From assembly GCA_937873695.1 (NCBI GenBank), contig CALMYL010000013.1:89049-153048 (forward strand): DNA of 64,000 nucleotides, read 5' to 3'. The notes under the pieces were generated by a model. The model ran no database searches. It worked only from the letters and a program-made list of their open reading frames with translations, and was not told where the DNA came from. Positions 54,240-63,032 of the stretch are shown one piece after another. Source of the DNA: an uncultured Ignavibacteria bacterium (GTDB taxonomy: Bacteria > Bacteroidota > Ignavibacteria > Tepidaquicellales > OLB5). Both the position numbers and the translations under genes were made by a program. Position 1 is the first letter of the stretch. Each line of letters begins with the position of its first letter.

Positions 54240-56204
54240 TTAAGTCCGGGCTGCAAGTATGCTGGTTTTGCCGCTGAAGAGTTTAAGAAAATTATTGAGG
54301 CTCAAAAGACGCCAGATTTCCCAGCTGTAGTCTCTTGTTTTGCTGAAGTGAGCATCCAGATTATTTATAAGGCTTTGTTTATCCACGTAATCAAACAGAA
54401 GAGTATTGCTGCTTAAGAGTTCATCATTTATCATATTCTTCAGTGAACCATGTGTCCATTCTGCAAAAGGTACAGGGAATCCAAGTTTATCTTTTCTGTT
54501 TACAACTTCTTCGGGTAAGTATGGTTTCAGGGCTTTTCTGTACAATGGTCTGGATACTCCCTTATGAGCCAGGTACTTTGAGCTTAGATTTACGCCTAAT
54601 TCCACCAGGCGGTAATCAAGGAAGGGAACCCGGCTTTCCAGAGAATGCGCCATAGATGAACGGTCTTCATAATGCAGAAGCGCCGGTATTGTCATGTTTC
54701 TGATGAAATGATAAGAAAGGCTGCCCAGATAGCTGCCGAGTTTTTTGGTGGGTTCAACATCAAAGTACAGCGCGCCTCTATCCATCTGGTTTAACAGGTC
54801 ACTGTTTATGATGCTGAATCTTGCAGAAAGTTTTGATCTTGTCATGTAACCGTACTGCCTGGGGAAAAGCCAGCTTGTAAAAGAATGAAGTCCGTTTTTA
54901 TTGAAAAATTTCATGAAATTTGGTGACTCAGCTGCGATCCTGAAAATATTTTTGTCTCTTAACACACCGCGTAAATAAGCACCCATCTGGAAGTAACCGC
55001 CGAATACCTCATCACCTCCCTGACCATCAAGTAATACTTTTACTTTCTCTTTGGCTTTTTGCATTACATACCATTGCGGATATAACCCAGGTCCCTCAGT
55101 GGGAATTTCCTGGTAATAACAAAGTTTCTGAAATACTTCGGCGAATTCTGATTCCTGCGGGATAACTTTGTTCGCTGAACACTTGAATCGCTCGTTAACT
55201 ATATCAATATAGTAAGATTCATCACAATCCATTTCATTCCAAACTGCGGAAAAAGTTTCGATGTTATTTTCACCTGCATCAGAAGCCAGGGAAACAATGC
55301 TTGAAGAATCGAAACCGCCGCTAAGGCAAGTTCCAACGGGTACATCACTTCTGAATCGGAGTTTTATTGAATCTTCAAGCAATTCAACAATTGAACGGGC
55401 GATCTCACTATCGCTGCCGCCTGTATCTCGAGCGGATGGGACATCATAATATCTCACAAGCTCTGTTCTGCCGTTTTCATAGGTGAGATAATGTGAAGCG
55501 GGAAGGGAATTTATACCTTCCAGGTATGTATCATTGCTATTGAGCCTGTTGCCGTAGATTAGATAGAAGGGTATTTTCTTTTTGTTAACTGCTGTATCAA
55601 AATTCCTATAAACAGCAAGCGGCTTCATTTCGGAAGAAAATGCGAAATAATCATGTTCTTTGGTATAATACAGCGGCTTTACTCCAAAACGGTCTCTTGC
55701 CAGCAGCAGCCTTTTCTTCCCGGAATCCCAGATGGCGAAAGACCACATACCGTTGAATTTGCTGAGGCACTGCGTGCCCCAGTGCAGGTAAGAATTAATA
55801 ATAACTTCTGTATCCGAAGCAGTTCTGAAATTAAAGCCGGCGTTCTTAAGTTCTTCCCTGAGTTCAATGTAATTATAAATTTCGCCGTTATATGTCAGCC
55901 ATATTTTCCCATCTTTATCGCTCATAGGACAATGGCCGCTTGCGCTCAGATCTATTATTGAAAGCCTTCTGTGAGCAAGGATGGCTTCTTCACCGACGGT
56001 ATCTTCAAATGAAAGAATGGGAAATTTCTTCTTAATTTCATCTGGAGAATCCTTCCCGGAGAATTGCAGGGCTGCAGCAGAAGCTGTATTGATAAATACA
56101 TAACCTTCGTCGTCAGGTCCTCTGTGCCGTATCAGATCATTGGCTTCTTTAATTTTCCTTTTAAAATCAATGTCAGCGGTTATCAGTCCGTTTATCCCGC
56201 ACAT
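54240..56204 (-). CDS. asnB: Asparagine synthase (glutamine-hydrolysing) family protein
   Basis: 654 residues. Cys2 is the N-terminal glutaminase nucleophile (MCGINGLI), RHRGPDDEG and TYNGEIYNYIELR follow, and the C-terminal synthetase has the PP-loop SGGFDSSS (295-302). Both active sites are complete. In exopolysaccharide loci such proteins amidate a uronic acid or a carboxylated sugar, a likelier role here than asparagine synthesis. The stop of the SDR upstream lies four bases before its start. Confidence 0.9.
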   Translation of the reverse strand: MCGINGLITADIDFKRKIKEANDLIRHRGPDDEGYVFINTASAAALQFSGKDSPDEIKKKFPILSFEDTVGEEAILAHRRLSIIDLSASGHCPMSDKDGKIWLTYNGEIYNYIELREELKNAGFNFRTASDTEVIINSYLHWGTQCLSKFNGMWSFAIWDSGKKRLLLARDRFGVKPLYYTKEHDYFAFSSEMKPLAVYRNFDTAVNKKKIPFYLIYGNRLNSNDTYLEGINSLPASHYLTYENGRTELVRYYDVPSARDTGGSDSEIARSIVELLEDSIKLRFRSDVPVGTCLSGGFDSSSIVSLASDAGENNIETFSAVWNEMDCDESYYIDIVNERFKCSANKVIPQESEFAEVFQKLCYYQEIPTEGPGLYPQWYVMQKAKEKVKVLLDGQGGDEVFGGYFQMGAYLRGVLRDKNIFRIAAESPNFMKFFNKNGLHSFTSWLFPRQYGYMTRSKLSARFSIINSDLLNQMDRGALYFDVEPTKKLGSYLGSLSYHFIRNMTIPALLHYEDRSSMAHSLESRVPFLDYRLVELGVNLSSKYLAHKGVSRPLYRKALKPYLPEEVVNRKDKLGFPVPFAEWTHGSLKNMINDELLSSNTLLFDYVDKQSLINNLDAHFSKTRDYSWEIWRLLSLNNFLKLFSGKTSILAART

Positions 56205-56208
56205 CCGG

Positions 56209-56943
56209 TTAGAATAAACCCCCGTTTAGATTGATAGTCTGCCCGGTCAGATATTTGGAACCTTCATTACTGATGTATTTTATACAATCCACAATTTCCA
56301 TCGGGTCACCAAACTGCTTCACCGGTATTGAGTCCTTTATCTGTCCTCTTATCTCTTCAGGAATCTGGTATAATAAACCCGCATCAAAATAACCCAAAGA
56401 GATCATGTTCGCAGTTATGTTGTTTTTAATTACTTCTTTTGATACAGTTTTGCACAAACCGCCCAAGCCGGCTTTTGAAGCTGAATAAGCTGCCGTTCCC
56501 GCTACTCCTATCTGAGGTACAACCGAAGAAATATAGATGATCCTGCCGAATTTGGATTCTTTCATTACAGGCAGAACGTGCTTAGTGCATAAAAACGGTC
56601 CGGTGAGATTTACATTAATCACCTTATTCCAGTCTTCTGATGATAACTTCCAGCTCATGGCATTAATTGAAATGCCTGCGTTATTTATAAGCAGATCAAT
56701 CGTCCCAAAATCTTCTTTCGTGTTATGTACAAGTTCTGCAACTTCTTCCTCTTTGGTAATATCTGCTTTGTAAGCTTTCACTTTTACATTCAGGTTGTTA
56801 ATTCCCTTAATGTTTTCGGTAATGCTTTCCGAATTTGAATTGTACTGCAAAGCAAGGTTATAACCGGCTTCGGCCAAACCGGCAGTAATATATTTGCCAA
56901 GTCCCCCGGAAGCTCCCGTTAATAGAACATTTTTGTTTGTCAT
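56209..56943 (-). CDS. SDR oxidoreductase (FabG-like)
   Basis: 244-residue classical SDR: TGASGGLGKYI, NNAGIS, ISSVVP and YSASKAGLGG (YxxxK) are all present. It resembles 3-oxoacyl-ACP reductases. Its location in the polysaccharide locus, together with a GNAT and AsnB gene, suggests a sugar or acyl substrate of that pathway; fabG proper is the gene at 61905. Confidence 0.85.
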   Translation of the reverse strand: MTNKNVLLTGASGGLGKYITAGLAEAGYNLALQYNSNSESITENIKGINNLNVKVKAYKADITKEEEVAELVHNTKEDFGTIDLLINNAGISINAMSWKLSSEDWNKVINVNLTGPFLCTKHVLPVMKESKFGRIIYISSVVPQIGVAGTAAYSASKAGLGGLCKTVSKEVIKNNITANMISLGYFDAGLLYQIPEEIRGQIKDSIPVKQFGDPMEIVDCIKYISNEGSKYLTGQTINLNGGLF

Positions 56944-56946
56944 TTT

Positions 56947-57504
56947 TTATTTACCTGCTATTACTAGATCATAAGTCTGATTTCTTACCTTATTCAGGTC
57001 AGCAATCATAAAAAGTTCTTTGTTATTCCTTATGCTGTCAATTTGCCATCCCATTCGCATAAAAAGTATAATTGAGCCGTTATTTGTTTTTGGCCAAAAA
57101 CCTTCCTGGTGAGTGAAACCGGCTTCAATACCCGCCTGGCATAACTTAATGATATGAAGTTTGGCGAAATTAAAACTGCGGGTGTCTTTCCTTGCATATG
57201 TACAATGGTTATGAATGATCTTATCATATACTGATGAGAAATTTACAAAACATATTTCATCCTTTTCATTAAGAATTGTGAAACTGAACTTGAATTTATC
57301 CTTAAGGGGATTCAGGAAATACTCCTTTGATTCTTCGCTCCAGCCATATGCCCCGCTGTATTCACGCCTGATACCGTTTACAAAGTTCATAAAATCATCA
57401 GCGCGTTCATCCATCAGCTCTTTTGTAATGTGAGCTATCCTGAACCCGTTTTCTGCAAGTTTTGCTGAAACGAACTCATGGAAATTGATACTGTTATAGT
57501 CCAT
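56947..57504 (-). CDS. GNAT-like acetyltransferase
   Basis: 185 residues. HITKELMDERADDFMNFVNGIRREYSGAYGWSEESKEYF and KLHIIKLCQAGIEAGFTHQEGFWPKTNNGSIILFMRMGW are compatible with a GNAT-fold (motif with G-x-N/N-x-S near the C-terminus), but the Q/RxxGxG acetyl-CoA loop is not clearly present. Treated as a probable sugar or amino-acyl transferase of the locus. Closely spaced with the SDR. Confidence 0.6.
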   Translation of the reverse strand: MDYNSINFHEFVSAKLAENGFRIAHITKELMDERADDFMNFVNGIRREYSGAYGWSEESKEYFLNPLKDKFKFSFTILNEKDEICFVNFSSVYDKIIHNHCTYARKDTRSFNFAKLHIIKLCQAGIEAGFTHQEGFWPKTNNGSIILFMRMGWQIDSIRNNKELFMIADLNKVRNQTYDLVIAGK

Positions 57505-57534
57505 AGGTTTATTTAAAAAAGGTGAGCCGGTTTT

Positions 57535-57822
57535 TTATGTACCGAAATTGTTCATCAGTACCTGCCTGATTACATAGGCAACAGATACTATCAATACAAC
57601 ATAAAAAATTAAAGTGATAAAAGAATATTTGTTTACCGTATATTTTTTCAGCATCCCCCGCCAGCCGCACTCCCGGCATTTATACAGGTTAGCGACCCGC
57701 GAAAGCTTGATTGAAGTTTCGAAGAAATTTTTAGTCCTGCTCCTTCGAATGGTTCCTATTTTGCCGCAGGAAGGACACTTTGAAGTTTCCGGAAAAGTCT
57801 TGAAGAATATCCTTAACTGCAA
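57535..57822 (-). CDS. Zinc-ribbon membrane protein
   Basis: 95 residues. CPSCG (about 18-22) and CRECGW (about 49-54) form a two-knuckle zinc ribbon, followed by a basic stretch and one membrane helix (about 66-86). It starts with TTG two bases after the BY-kinase stop. No ATG is available in frame before the zinc site. Function unknown; its position suggests a small accessory factor of the export machinery. Confidence 0.7.
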   Translation of the reverse strand: MQLRIFFKTFPETSKCPSCGKIGTIRRSRTKNFFETSIKLSRVANLYKCRECGWRGMLKKYTVNKYSFITLIFYVVLIVSVAYVIRQVLMNNFGT

Positions 57823-57824
57823 TT

Positions 57825-60146
57825 TTAATTAGGTTTAATTATTTTTTCTTTCTGGCTCCCGTTTTGACTTACGCCATTTGTTGATTTACCGTTTGTACCT
57901 GAGGCAGATTCTTTGCCTTTTTCGGAGCCATAATAGTAATAATAATACTTATAGTAACTTCCGTAAGTTGCCTGGTAGTCAAAGTTATTAAGAATTACTC
58001 CAATGAACGTATCGTTTATTTTGTTTAAAGTATCTATTGTGTTTACAAGCAGGTCAAGCCTTGTTTTGCTTGCCAGGCTCACTACAACAGTTCCATCAAC
58101 ATAAGATGAAAGCAATTCAGCGTCGGTAACAGTAGCCAGCGGAGGTGAATCAATAAGTATATAGTCGTACTTCGGTTTCATCATATTGAGGAAGGTCTGC
58201 ATATGCTTCGATGCAATAAGCTCCGCAGGATTTGTAGGTATAGTTCCGCATGTCATAATATGCAGATTAGGGAAAGATGTTTCCCTGACAGCTTCTTCAA
58301 TCGGCACAGTGCCGAATAAATAATCACACAATCCAGGGTAACGCTTCATATTGAATATATTGTGCATCCTGGGTTTCCTGAAATCACAATCAAGGAGCAA
58401 TACTCTGGATGAAAGTGCAAAACTCGCTGCAAGATTTGAAGAAATGATTGTCTTTCCTTCTCTGGGAATAGAGCTTGTTATCAAAATTGTCTTTATTGGT
58501 TCGGGTTCAAGTTTAGAGAACTGTAACCTTGTCCTCAACGTACGAAAAGCCTCTGCAGGTACTGAATCGGAATTATATGCCAATACAAGTTCCTGTTCGG
58601 TATGAGTATGCCTTCCGGCCTTAGGCTCACGCATAAATGTCGGAACCCAGCCGATAAGTGATATACCGATATTTTCAAGATCTTCCGGTGATTTAACAGA
58701 AACGTCCAGAATATTCCTGAGAAGTGCAAAACCATAACCGAGGCCAAGACCTATTAAAAGGCCTATGGTTATAATAAGGAACCTGTTTGGTTTGCTGGGT
58801 GCTTTTGGCACTTTTCCATAATCTATGATCTTAACGTTGTTTGGCTGTGATTCTTCATTAATCAGCGCTTCCTGGTATTTTTCGAGGAGCATCAGGTAAA
58901 CCTTTTCGTTCGCCATTCTTTCACGCTCTAAGTTAGCGTATTCAATACTCTGCGCGGGCAGCTTATTGAATTTTTCCTGGTACTTGTTCAGGTATCCTTT
59001 TAAAAGACCTTCTTTTATCTTGTTCTGATTGTTAAGAACCTTGGTCTCAAAATACTTGTTAGAAAGGCTCCTGAGTTCTTCCGGGGTATTTGATTTAGCT
59101 CCGTCCATCAGAACATTCAGTTTTTCATCAAGGCTCTTTTTAAGTTCAGCTATTTTGTTATTGGTTTCAATAAGCGATTTATTGTTTTTCAGGTACTCTT
59201 CATTGCCTGTTTTAGCAAGGTCACGGGTAATTTCAAGTTTTGCTATCTGTGTCTGCAACTCTGATATATAAGGGTCTGTTATTTTACTTTCGTAATAATC
59301 GGTTGACCTTGGGTCAAATTTATCAAGTTCTGTTTTGATATCAGTTAACGCTTTAGAAGTTGACTGCAGGTCAATAAGTGCGCCGTTATAACTGCCTTCT
59401 ATACCAGAAAGCTGGTTAATGATAGAATTTGCCTGCGCGTTTAGCTCCACAACATTTTCTGTTCTCAGAAAATTTGTAAGCTTATCTTCGGTCTGTAATA
59501 ATGAATTATATTTCTCCTGGACTTGTTTCTCAAGAAATTCACGATTCAGCGTTAAATGTCCGCGGTTGAATTTCAATGAATAATCAGCATAAGCTTCCGC
59601 GTAGCAGTTTGAAATCAGAGCAGCTTCCTGGGGAGAGGGGCTCTCGGTCTTGATACTTACGATGTCAAGTCCTCTTTTCTGGGAGATTTCAGTAACTGTC
59701 TGAAGAACATTCGCGATCTGGTTCTTGCTCTTGGGTTCGATGGGATTTTCAGGGTTTACAACAAGCAAATAAAACTGCATTTTTCCTTTGAGTACCTGAA
59801 ATGAATCAAGCAGAGAATTTGCGGTTTTTTCTCTGATAGCAAATGATTTTAATATTTCAACTTCATTGTTAATGTATCTTTCCGGCAGCTCACCTTCAAT
59901 ATCACTAAATATCTTGTTTTCAAGCACATTCTCTTTGGGTTTTGAAAGCCTCATGGATGATGCTGAAGCGTAGATATCTACCTGTGAATATGCATAAAAA
60001 TATGAAACTATCAGTCCCACAGCAAGGCTCAGAAGTATGGGCACTTTGTTGCGAAGGATCAGGTTAAAATAGAACCTAATACTATGAGAAGACTTAATAT
60101 TAGAATCTATTGTATTGAATTGTTTACTGTTTGACTGTGATTCCAT
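57825..60146 (-). CDS. Polysaccharide co-polymerase/tyrosine autokinase (Wzc-like BY-kinase)
   Basis: 773 residues. N-terminal Wzz domain with a membrane helix (about 33-52), a long coiled-coil-forming periplasmic part (200-430), a GNVR-type segment before a second helix (455-477), and a cytoplasmic kinase: Walker A SSIPREGKT (558-566), Walker A' LLLDCDFRKP (583-592), Walker B ILIDSPP (663-669). The C-terminal tail has a Tyr cluster (Tyr724, 728, 731, 732, 734-739) for autophosphorylation. It controls polymer length and export. It follows the export-protein gene. Confidence 0.95.
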   Translation of the reverse strand: MESQSNSKQFNTIDSNIKSSHSIRFYFNLILRNKVPILLSLAVGLIVSYFYAYSQVDIYASASSMRLSKPKENVLENKIFSDIEGELPERYINNEVEILKSFAIREKTANSLLDSFQVLKGKMQFYLLVVNPENPIEPKSKNQIANVLQTVTEISQKRGLDIVSIKTESPSPQEAALISNCYAEAYADYSLKFNRGHLTLNREFLEKQVQEKYNSLLQTEDKLTNFLRTENVVELNAQANSIINQLSGIEGSYNGALIDLQSTSKALTDIKTELDKFDPRSTDYYESKITDPYISELQTQIAKLEITRDLAKTGNEEYLKNNKSLIETNNKIAELKKSLDEKLNVLMDGAKSNTPEELRSLSNKYFETKVLNNQNKIKEGLLKGYLNKYQEKFNKLPAQSIEYANLERERMANEKVYLMLLEKYQEALINEESQPNNVKIIDYGKVPKAPSKPNRFLIITIGLLIGLGLGYGFALLRNILDVSVKSPEDLENIGISLIGWVPTFMREPKAGRHTHTEQELVLAYNSDSVPAEAFRTLRTRLQFSKLEPEPIKTILITSSIPREGKTIISSNLAASFALSSRVLLLDCDFRKPRMHNIFNMKRYPGLCDYLFGTVPIEEAVRETSFPNLHIMTCGTIPTNPAELIASKHMQTFLNMMKPKYDYILIDSPPLATVTDAELLSSYVDGTVVVSLASKTRLDLLVNTIDTLNKINDTFIGVILNNFDYQATYGSYYKYYYYYYGSEKGKESASGTNGKSTNGVSQNGSQKEKIIKPN

Positions 60147-60163
60147 AATTTATAATTTAAAAA

Positions 60164-60694
60164 TTAATTACGCGATATTGTGATAAGCAGTGTTGCAATT
60201 GATACGATAGAAGTAACAATAGGAACGTATATTTGCAGATAATCCCGGAATGTATAACGTTTTTCTCTCAGCACAACAACCAAATCACCCGGCTGAAGAA
60301 CGGGGTTAGGCTTGGTTTTAGTAGAGACCTGTTCTTCCCAAAGCAGATCGTCATAATTTATTTTAATTACTGTTGCTTTTTTGGTCGAGTCGTTCAGGTT
60401 ACGCAGTATCCTGATATCATCAAGGTTTGAATCTTCTATAGGACCCCCCGAAAATGTTAACAAATCAAGAAATGAAGTGTTGACAGGCACTCTGTATCTT
60501 CCGGGATACCTTACAAACCCCCAAAGATTGACTTCCATATTAATTCCTGTTGGGTCACTCAAATCAAAGACAGATACAGTGGAGTTTTTCTGTGAGAGAC
60601 CAAGTATAAGGCTGCTATCTATCTGAGCATTGGATGTACCGGAAATTACTATTATGGCTACTGCAGCTAATATCAGGCTTGTCAAAAATTTCAT
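60164..60694 (-). CDS. Short polysaccharide export protein (SLBB domain)
   Basis: 176 residues from the ATG at 60694. A signal peptide (about 1-24) is followed by one SLBB-type region (VNLWGFVRYPGRYRVPVNTSFLDLLTFSGG... DIRILRNL), PGDLVVVLREK, and a C-terminal membrane helix (about 155-174). A full Wza would have a poly-export domain and multiple SLBB domains, so this is a shortened or divergent version, or an accessory component. First gene of the locus. Confidence 0.8.
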   Translation of the reverse strand: MKFLTSLILAAVAIIVISGTSNAQIDSSLILGLSQKNSTVSVFDLSDPTGINMEVNLWGFVRYPGRYRVPVNTSFLDLLTFSGGPIEDSNLDDIRILRNLNDSTKKATVIKINYDDLLWEEQVSTKTKPNPVLQPGDLVVVLREKRYTFRDYLQIYVPIVTSIVSIATLLITISRN

Positions 60695-60932
60695 CAAAAT
60701 TTCTCTATATTTCTGGGAAAATTACAAATAAATATGATATTTGCAATACTATATACCGTAATAAAATAATGATTTTTTGCCGCTTTTACAAAGTTAATAT
60801 ATACCCCCAAAGCTTTCATGTTCCCTGATAATCCAAATTATTGCTTAGAATTCGGGGAACTATTAATTTCACAAAATAAATCAATTTATTGAGCGAAGGT
60901 ACAAAATCTTGCTGATATTAAGGTATTTGGAT

Positions 60933-60962
60933 TTTGACATTTCGCATTTTCCTGTATATTTG
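60933..60962 (+). promoter_or_regulatory. Bacteroidetes-type promoter of fabD
   Basis: TTTG (60933-60936), 18-base spacer, TATATTTG (60955-60962). The predicted transcription start (about seven bases downstream) coincides with the fabD ATG at 60969, so the message may be leaderless. Confidence 0.6.
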
Positions 60963-60968
60963 CATTAT

Positions 60969-61886
60969 ATGAGTACAGCATTTGTTTACCCAGGACAGGG
61001 GTCTCAATACGTTGGGATGGGACAGGATTTATTCGAGAATTACCCTGAAATCAAAGATCTTTACCTTCAGGCTAACGAAATTCTTGGTATTGAAATTTCA
61101 GCAATTAGTTTTGAAGGACCTGAAGAGAAGCTAAAACAGACATTTATAACTCAACCTGCAATTGTACTTCATTCAGTTGCAGCTACGCGGCTTTTAAAGA
61201 AGAGGGAAGCAAACTATACAGCCGGGCATTCACTGGGTGAATTTTCTGCCCTTATCAAAGCAGGTGCACTAAGTTTTGAAGATGGCCTGAAATTGGTGCA
61301 GCTTCGGGGTGAACTCATGCAGAAAGCAGGAGAAGAGAATAAAGGCACTATGGCAGCCATTATAGGTCTTGATACGATCAAAATAATTGAAGTCTGCCGA
61401 GATGCTTCGGAGTTTGGTGTAGTACAGGTAGCCAACTTCAACTCACCTGGGCAAATAGTGATATCGGGTTCAGTTGAGGGAGTACACCGTGCGATGGTGC
61501 TTGCCAAAGAACGTGGGGCGAAAATGGCTAAAGAGCTTGTTGTACACGGTGCATTTCACTCGCCTCTTATGGAATCAGCCAAAGAAGATTTTGAAGTAGC
61601 GCTGGATTATACGGAATTTAGAAAAGTAGAAATACCCGTATATACAAATGTCCATGCTACACCAATAACCAGGGATACTGAACTGGAGTTTATCAAAAGA
61701 TCACTTTATGATCAGCTTACTTCTTCTGTACGCTGGGATGAAAGTGTAATGAATATGATAAATGACGGAGCCAGAGAGTTTATTGAGCTGGGCCCCGGTA
61801 AAGTGCTGCAGGGTTTAATAAAGAGAATTGACAGTTCAGTTACTATCAAGGGGGTTGATAAAGCAGAAGATCTAAACAAACTATAA
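60969..61886 (+). CDS. fabD: Malonyl-CoA:ACP transacylase
   Basis: Loads malonyl groups onto acyl carrier protein in fatty-acid synthesis (EC 2.3.1.39). STAFVYPGQGSQYVGMG opens the protein, the active-site Ser is in GHSLGE, and VHGAFHSPLM holds the catalytic His. 305 residues from the ATG at 60969; a longer frame from 60909 adds nothing conserved. Nineteen bases separate it from fabG. Confidence 0.95.
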   Translation: MSTAFVYPGQGSQYVGMGQDLFENYPEIKDLYLQANEILGIEISAISFEGPEEKLKQTFITQPAIVLHSVAATRLLKKREANYTAGHSLGEFSALIKAGALSFEDGLKLVQLRGELMQKAGEENKGTMAAIIGLDTIKIIEVCRDASEFGVVQVANFNSPGQIVISGSVEGVHRAMVLAKERGAKMAKELVVHGAFHSPLMESAKEDFEVALDYTEFRKVEIPVYTNVHATPITRDTELEFIKRSLYDQLTSSVRWDESVMNMINDGAREFIELGPGKVLQGLIKRIDSSVTIKGVDKAEDLNKL

Positions 61887-61904
61887 TTATTCAGGAGAAC
61901 AGAA

Positions 61905-62654
61905 ATGGGAAATTTGCTTGAAAATAAGAACGCGATCATAACCGGAGGCGCAAGGGGAATTGGACGGGCGATTGCAGAAGATTTTATTGCCGAAGGAGCT
62001 AATATAGTTGTAATTGACAAATTCTTTCCGGATGATTTTGAAAGCTGGGTGCAAAGCAAAGCCTCCACGGGCAGAAAGATCCTTTCACGTTCTTTAAATG
62101 TTACCAGTACATCTGAAACCGAAGCAGCCTGCGCTGAACTAGCCAAAGATTTAGGCAGAATTGATATTCTTGTGAATAATGCCGGCATAACAAGAGATAA
62201 ATTGATCATGCGCATGGCTGAAGAAGACTGGGACGCGGTACTTACGGTGAATCTTAAAGGTGCGTTCAACATGATGAAAGCTCTGGCTTCAATTATGGTA
62301 AAACAAAAAGGCGGAAAGATAATTAACATAAGTTCTGTTGTTGGTTTAACCGGTAACGCCGGTCAGTCAAATTATTCAGCATCTAAAGCGGGACTCATAG
62401 GGCTGTCAAAATCAATTGCAAAAGAACTTGCATCCAGAAACATTAATGTGAATTGCGTTGCACCAGGTTTTGTAGAGACTGAAATGACCGCGAAGCTTAA
62501 TGCCGAACAAAGAGCAGCAATGCTTAGCGTAGTGCCATTAAAGAGGACTTCTCAGCCTTCAGAAATTGCCGGAGTTGTAACATTTCTCGCATCTGATAAA
62601 GCCAACTATATCACAGGGCAGGTTCTTCCTGTTGATGGCGGAATGGTTATGTAA
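61905..62654 (+). CDS. fabG: 3-oxoacyl-[acyl-carrier-protein] reductase
   Basis: Classical SDR of 249 residues reducing 3-oxoacyl-ACP with NADPH (EC 1.1.1.100). TGGARGIGRAIA (cofactor), NNAGIT, ISSVVG and YSASKAGLIG (active site) are all intact, with VAPGFVETEM and the C-terminal VDGGMVM typical of FabG. AGGAG precedes the start. Directly downstream of fabD; acpP and fabH are not in the window. Confidence 0.95.
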   Translation: MGNLLENKNAIITGGARGIGRAIAEDFIAEGANIVVIDKFFPDDFESWVQSKASTGRKILSRSLNVTSTSETEAACAELAKDLGRIDILVNNAGITRDKLIMRMAEEDWDAVLTVNLKGAFNMMKALASIMVKQKGGKIINISSVVGLTGNAGQSNYSASKAGLIGLSKSIAKELASRNINVNCVAPGFVETEMTAKLNAEQRAAMLSVVPLKRTSQPSEIAGVVTFLASDKANYITGQVLPVDGGMVM

Positions 62655-62668
62655 AAGCCGTAATGGTA

Positions 62669-63022
62669 TTATTGCAGAATGATCTTGGGAAGTCTCATCG
62701 GGACTTCCTTTTTTTTTAGTCTGTTTTTTATACTCCTTATCTGCTTTAATAATTTTGAAAGGTCAATTCCCTGTACAACTCCGGGGTATTTTTCGAGTAT
62801 ATTCTCAGCCTTCGTGAGCTGAAGCATTGTGCCTTTAAAATTGTTCTTCTTTGTAAGATGGTAAAAGCCTACGGCTATGTGCAGTAATCCCTGGTACAGC
62901 TCTCTTGAGCTGCCCCGCTCATCAAACCAGATGTCTTCAAGGATCTCGTGGCACTCAAAAAAATCTTTCCTGTTGAATTCATTAATTGCAGCTATCAGCC
63001 TTGAACGGTTATAGTCACTCAT
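62669..63022 (-). CDS. DUF309 family protein
   Basis: 117 residues. FNRKDFFECHEILEDIWFDE and YQGLLHIAVGFYHL are the conserved DUF309 core (H-E-x-x-E pattern). All-helical, cytoplasmic, function unknown. Its C-terminus (LKKKEVPMRL) is encoded by the reverse strand of fabG's terminator, as the T-run reads Lys codons here. Convergent with fabG. Confidence 0.88.
   Translation of the reverse strand: MSDYNRSRLIAAINEFNRKDFFECHEILEDIWFDERGSSRELYQGLLHIAVGFYHLTKKNNFKGTMLQLTKAENILEKYPGVVQGIDLSKLLKQIRSIKNRLKKKEVPMRLPKIILQ
62687..62717 (+). terminator. fabG terminator inside DUF309
   Basis: GGAAGTC and GACTTCC form the stem around TCATCGG, followed by nine T. It lies within the 3' end of the convergent DUF309 gene. 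Confidence 0.8.
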
Positions 63023-63032
63023 CTAAATGTTC

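Noticed and set aside
52988..56204. Lasso-peptide-like pair (AsnB-type macrocyclase plus transglutaminase-like leader peptidase).
   Set aside because: The AsnB protein has a complete glutaminase domain with Cys2, the transglutaminase-like protein is 394 aa with two membrane anchors (lasso B proteins are much smaller), the 67-base gap has no precursor peptide, no ABC transporter is present, and the surroundings are polysaccharide genes.
56209..56943. SDR as the fatty-acid FabG.
   Set aside because: The gene at 61905, next to fabD, is the better FabG; this one sits within the polysaccharide locus.
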